From an uncultured Pseudomonas sp. (GTDB taxonomy: Bacteria > Pseudomonadota > Gammaproteobacteria > Pseudomonadales > Pseudomonadaceae), in the NCBI GenBank assembly GCA_946886875.1, contig CAMPJN010000046.1, positions 1-15,970 of the forward strand: a DNA stretch of 15,970 nucleotides. Reading direction: 5' to 3'. Both the position numbers and the translations under genes were made by a program. Positions 15,952-15,970 of this stretch are shown piece by piece (position 1 is the stretch's first letter; every line of letters begins with the position of its first letter). The notes under the pieces were generated by a model that saw only the letters and a list, made by a program, of their open reading frames with translations, searched no databases and was not told the DNA's origin.

Positions 15952-15970
15952 ATGATCAAAATAAAACATG
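15952..15970 (+). CDS. nqrA: Na+-translocating NADH:quinone reductase subunit A, first codons only
   Basis: The ATG at 15952 opens MIKIKH and runs off the window edge. Pseudomonas and other NqrA proteins begin MIKIKRGLDLPI, and nqrA (PA2999) is the expected next gene in this neighbourhood. A TAGG at 15941-15944 is placed 7 bases before the ATG. NqrA would be the cytoplasmic-side subunit of the Na+-NQR complex, which oxidises NADH, reduces ubiquinone and pumps sodium. The call rests on six residues plus gene order. Confidence 0.7.

Overview
The window looks like core chromosome of a Pseudomonas species. The evidence is a GC-rich sequence, protein sequences close to known Pseudomonas families, and a gene order that matches, from memory, the P. 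aeruginosa PA3014-PA2999 neighbourhood in reverse numbering: fadA, a DUF1653 gene, topA, two small conserved genes, sulA, lexA, psrA, nagZ, a methylthioinosine phosphorylase, csiV, mfd, a long GAPDH and nqrA. Compared with that order as I remember it, a YkuD-domain gene lies between psrA and nagZ, and a chalcone-isomerase-like gene lies where P. aeruginosa has an amino-acid permease (aroP). No phage, CRISPR, tRNA or rRNA was seen. The only mobile-type signal is a short MITE-like element in the topA leader.

Layout. 1-678: 3' end of fadA (fatty acid beta-oxidation) and its strong intrinsic terminator. 788-1024: small DUF1653 gene. 1049-1268: topA promoter, MITE-like repeat and leader. 1269-3878: DNA topoisomerase I. 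3947-4776: two small conserved genes of unknown function. 4897-6043 (minus strand): lexA followed by sulA, an SOS operon with two LexA boxes over its promoter. 6291-6998: psrA, a TetR-family fatty-acid-responsive regulator with a perfect self-type operator at its promoter. 7047-9332: a tight run of a signal-less YkuD protein, nagZ and S-methyl-5'-thioinosine phosphorylase, closed by a terminator at 9352-9374. 9424-13428 (minus): mfd then csiV. 13580-15028: a 482-residue GAPDH. 15045-15073: a bidirectional terminator separating it from the convergent chalcone-isomerase-like gene at 15119-15679. 15680-15951: intergenic region with a good sigma-70 promoter, leading into the first codons of nqrA at the window edge.

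Functional links. PsrA is known in P. aeruginosa to control the fadBA5 beta-oxidation operon, whose thiolase gene corresponds to the partial fadA here. LexA, SulA and Mfd all deal with DNA damage. The YkuD protein and NagZ both act on peptidoglycan material; the YkuD protein cannot have a signal peptide because an in-frame stop lies just upstream of its start, which suggests a cytoplasmic muropeptide-recycling role. That is the most interesting hypothesis in a region that is otherwise conserved and well understood.
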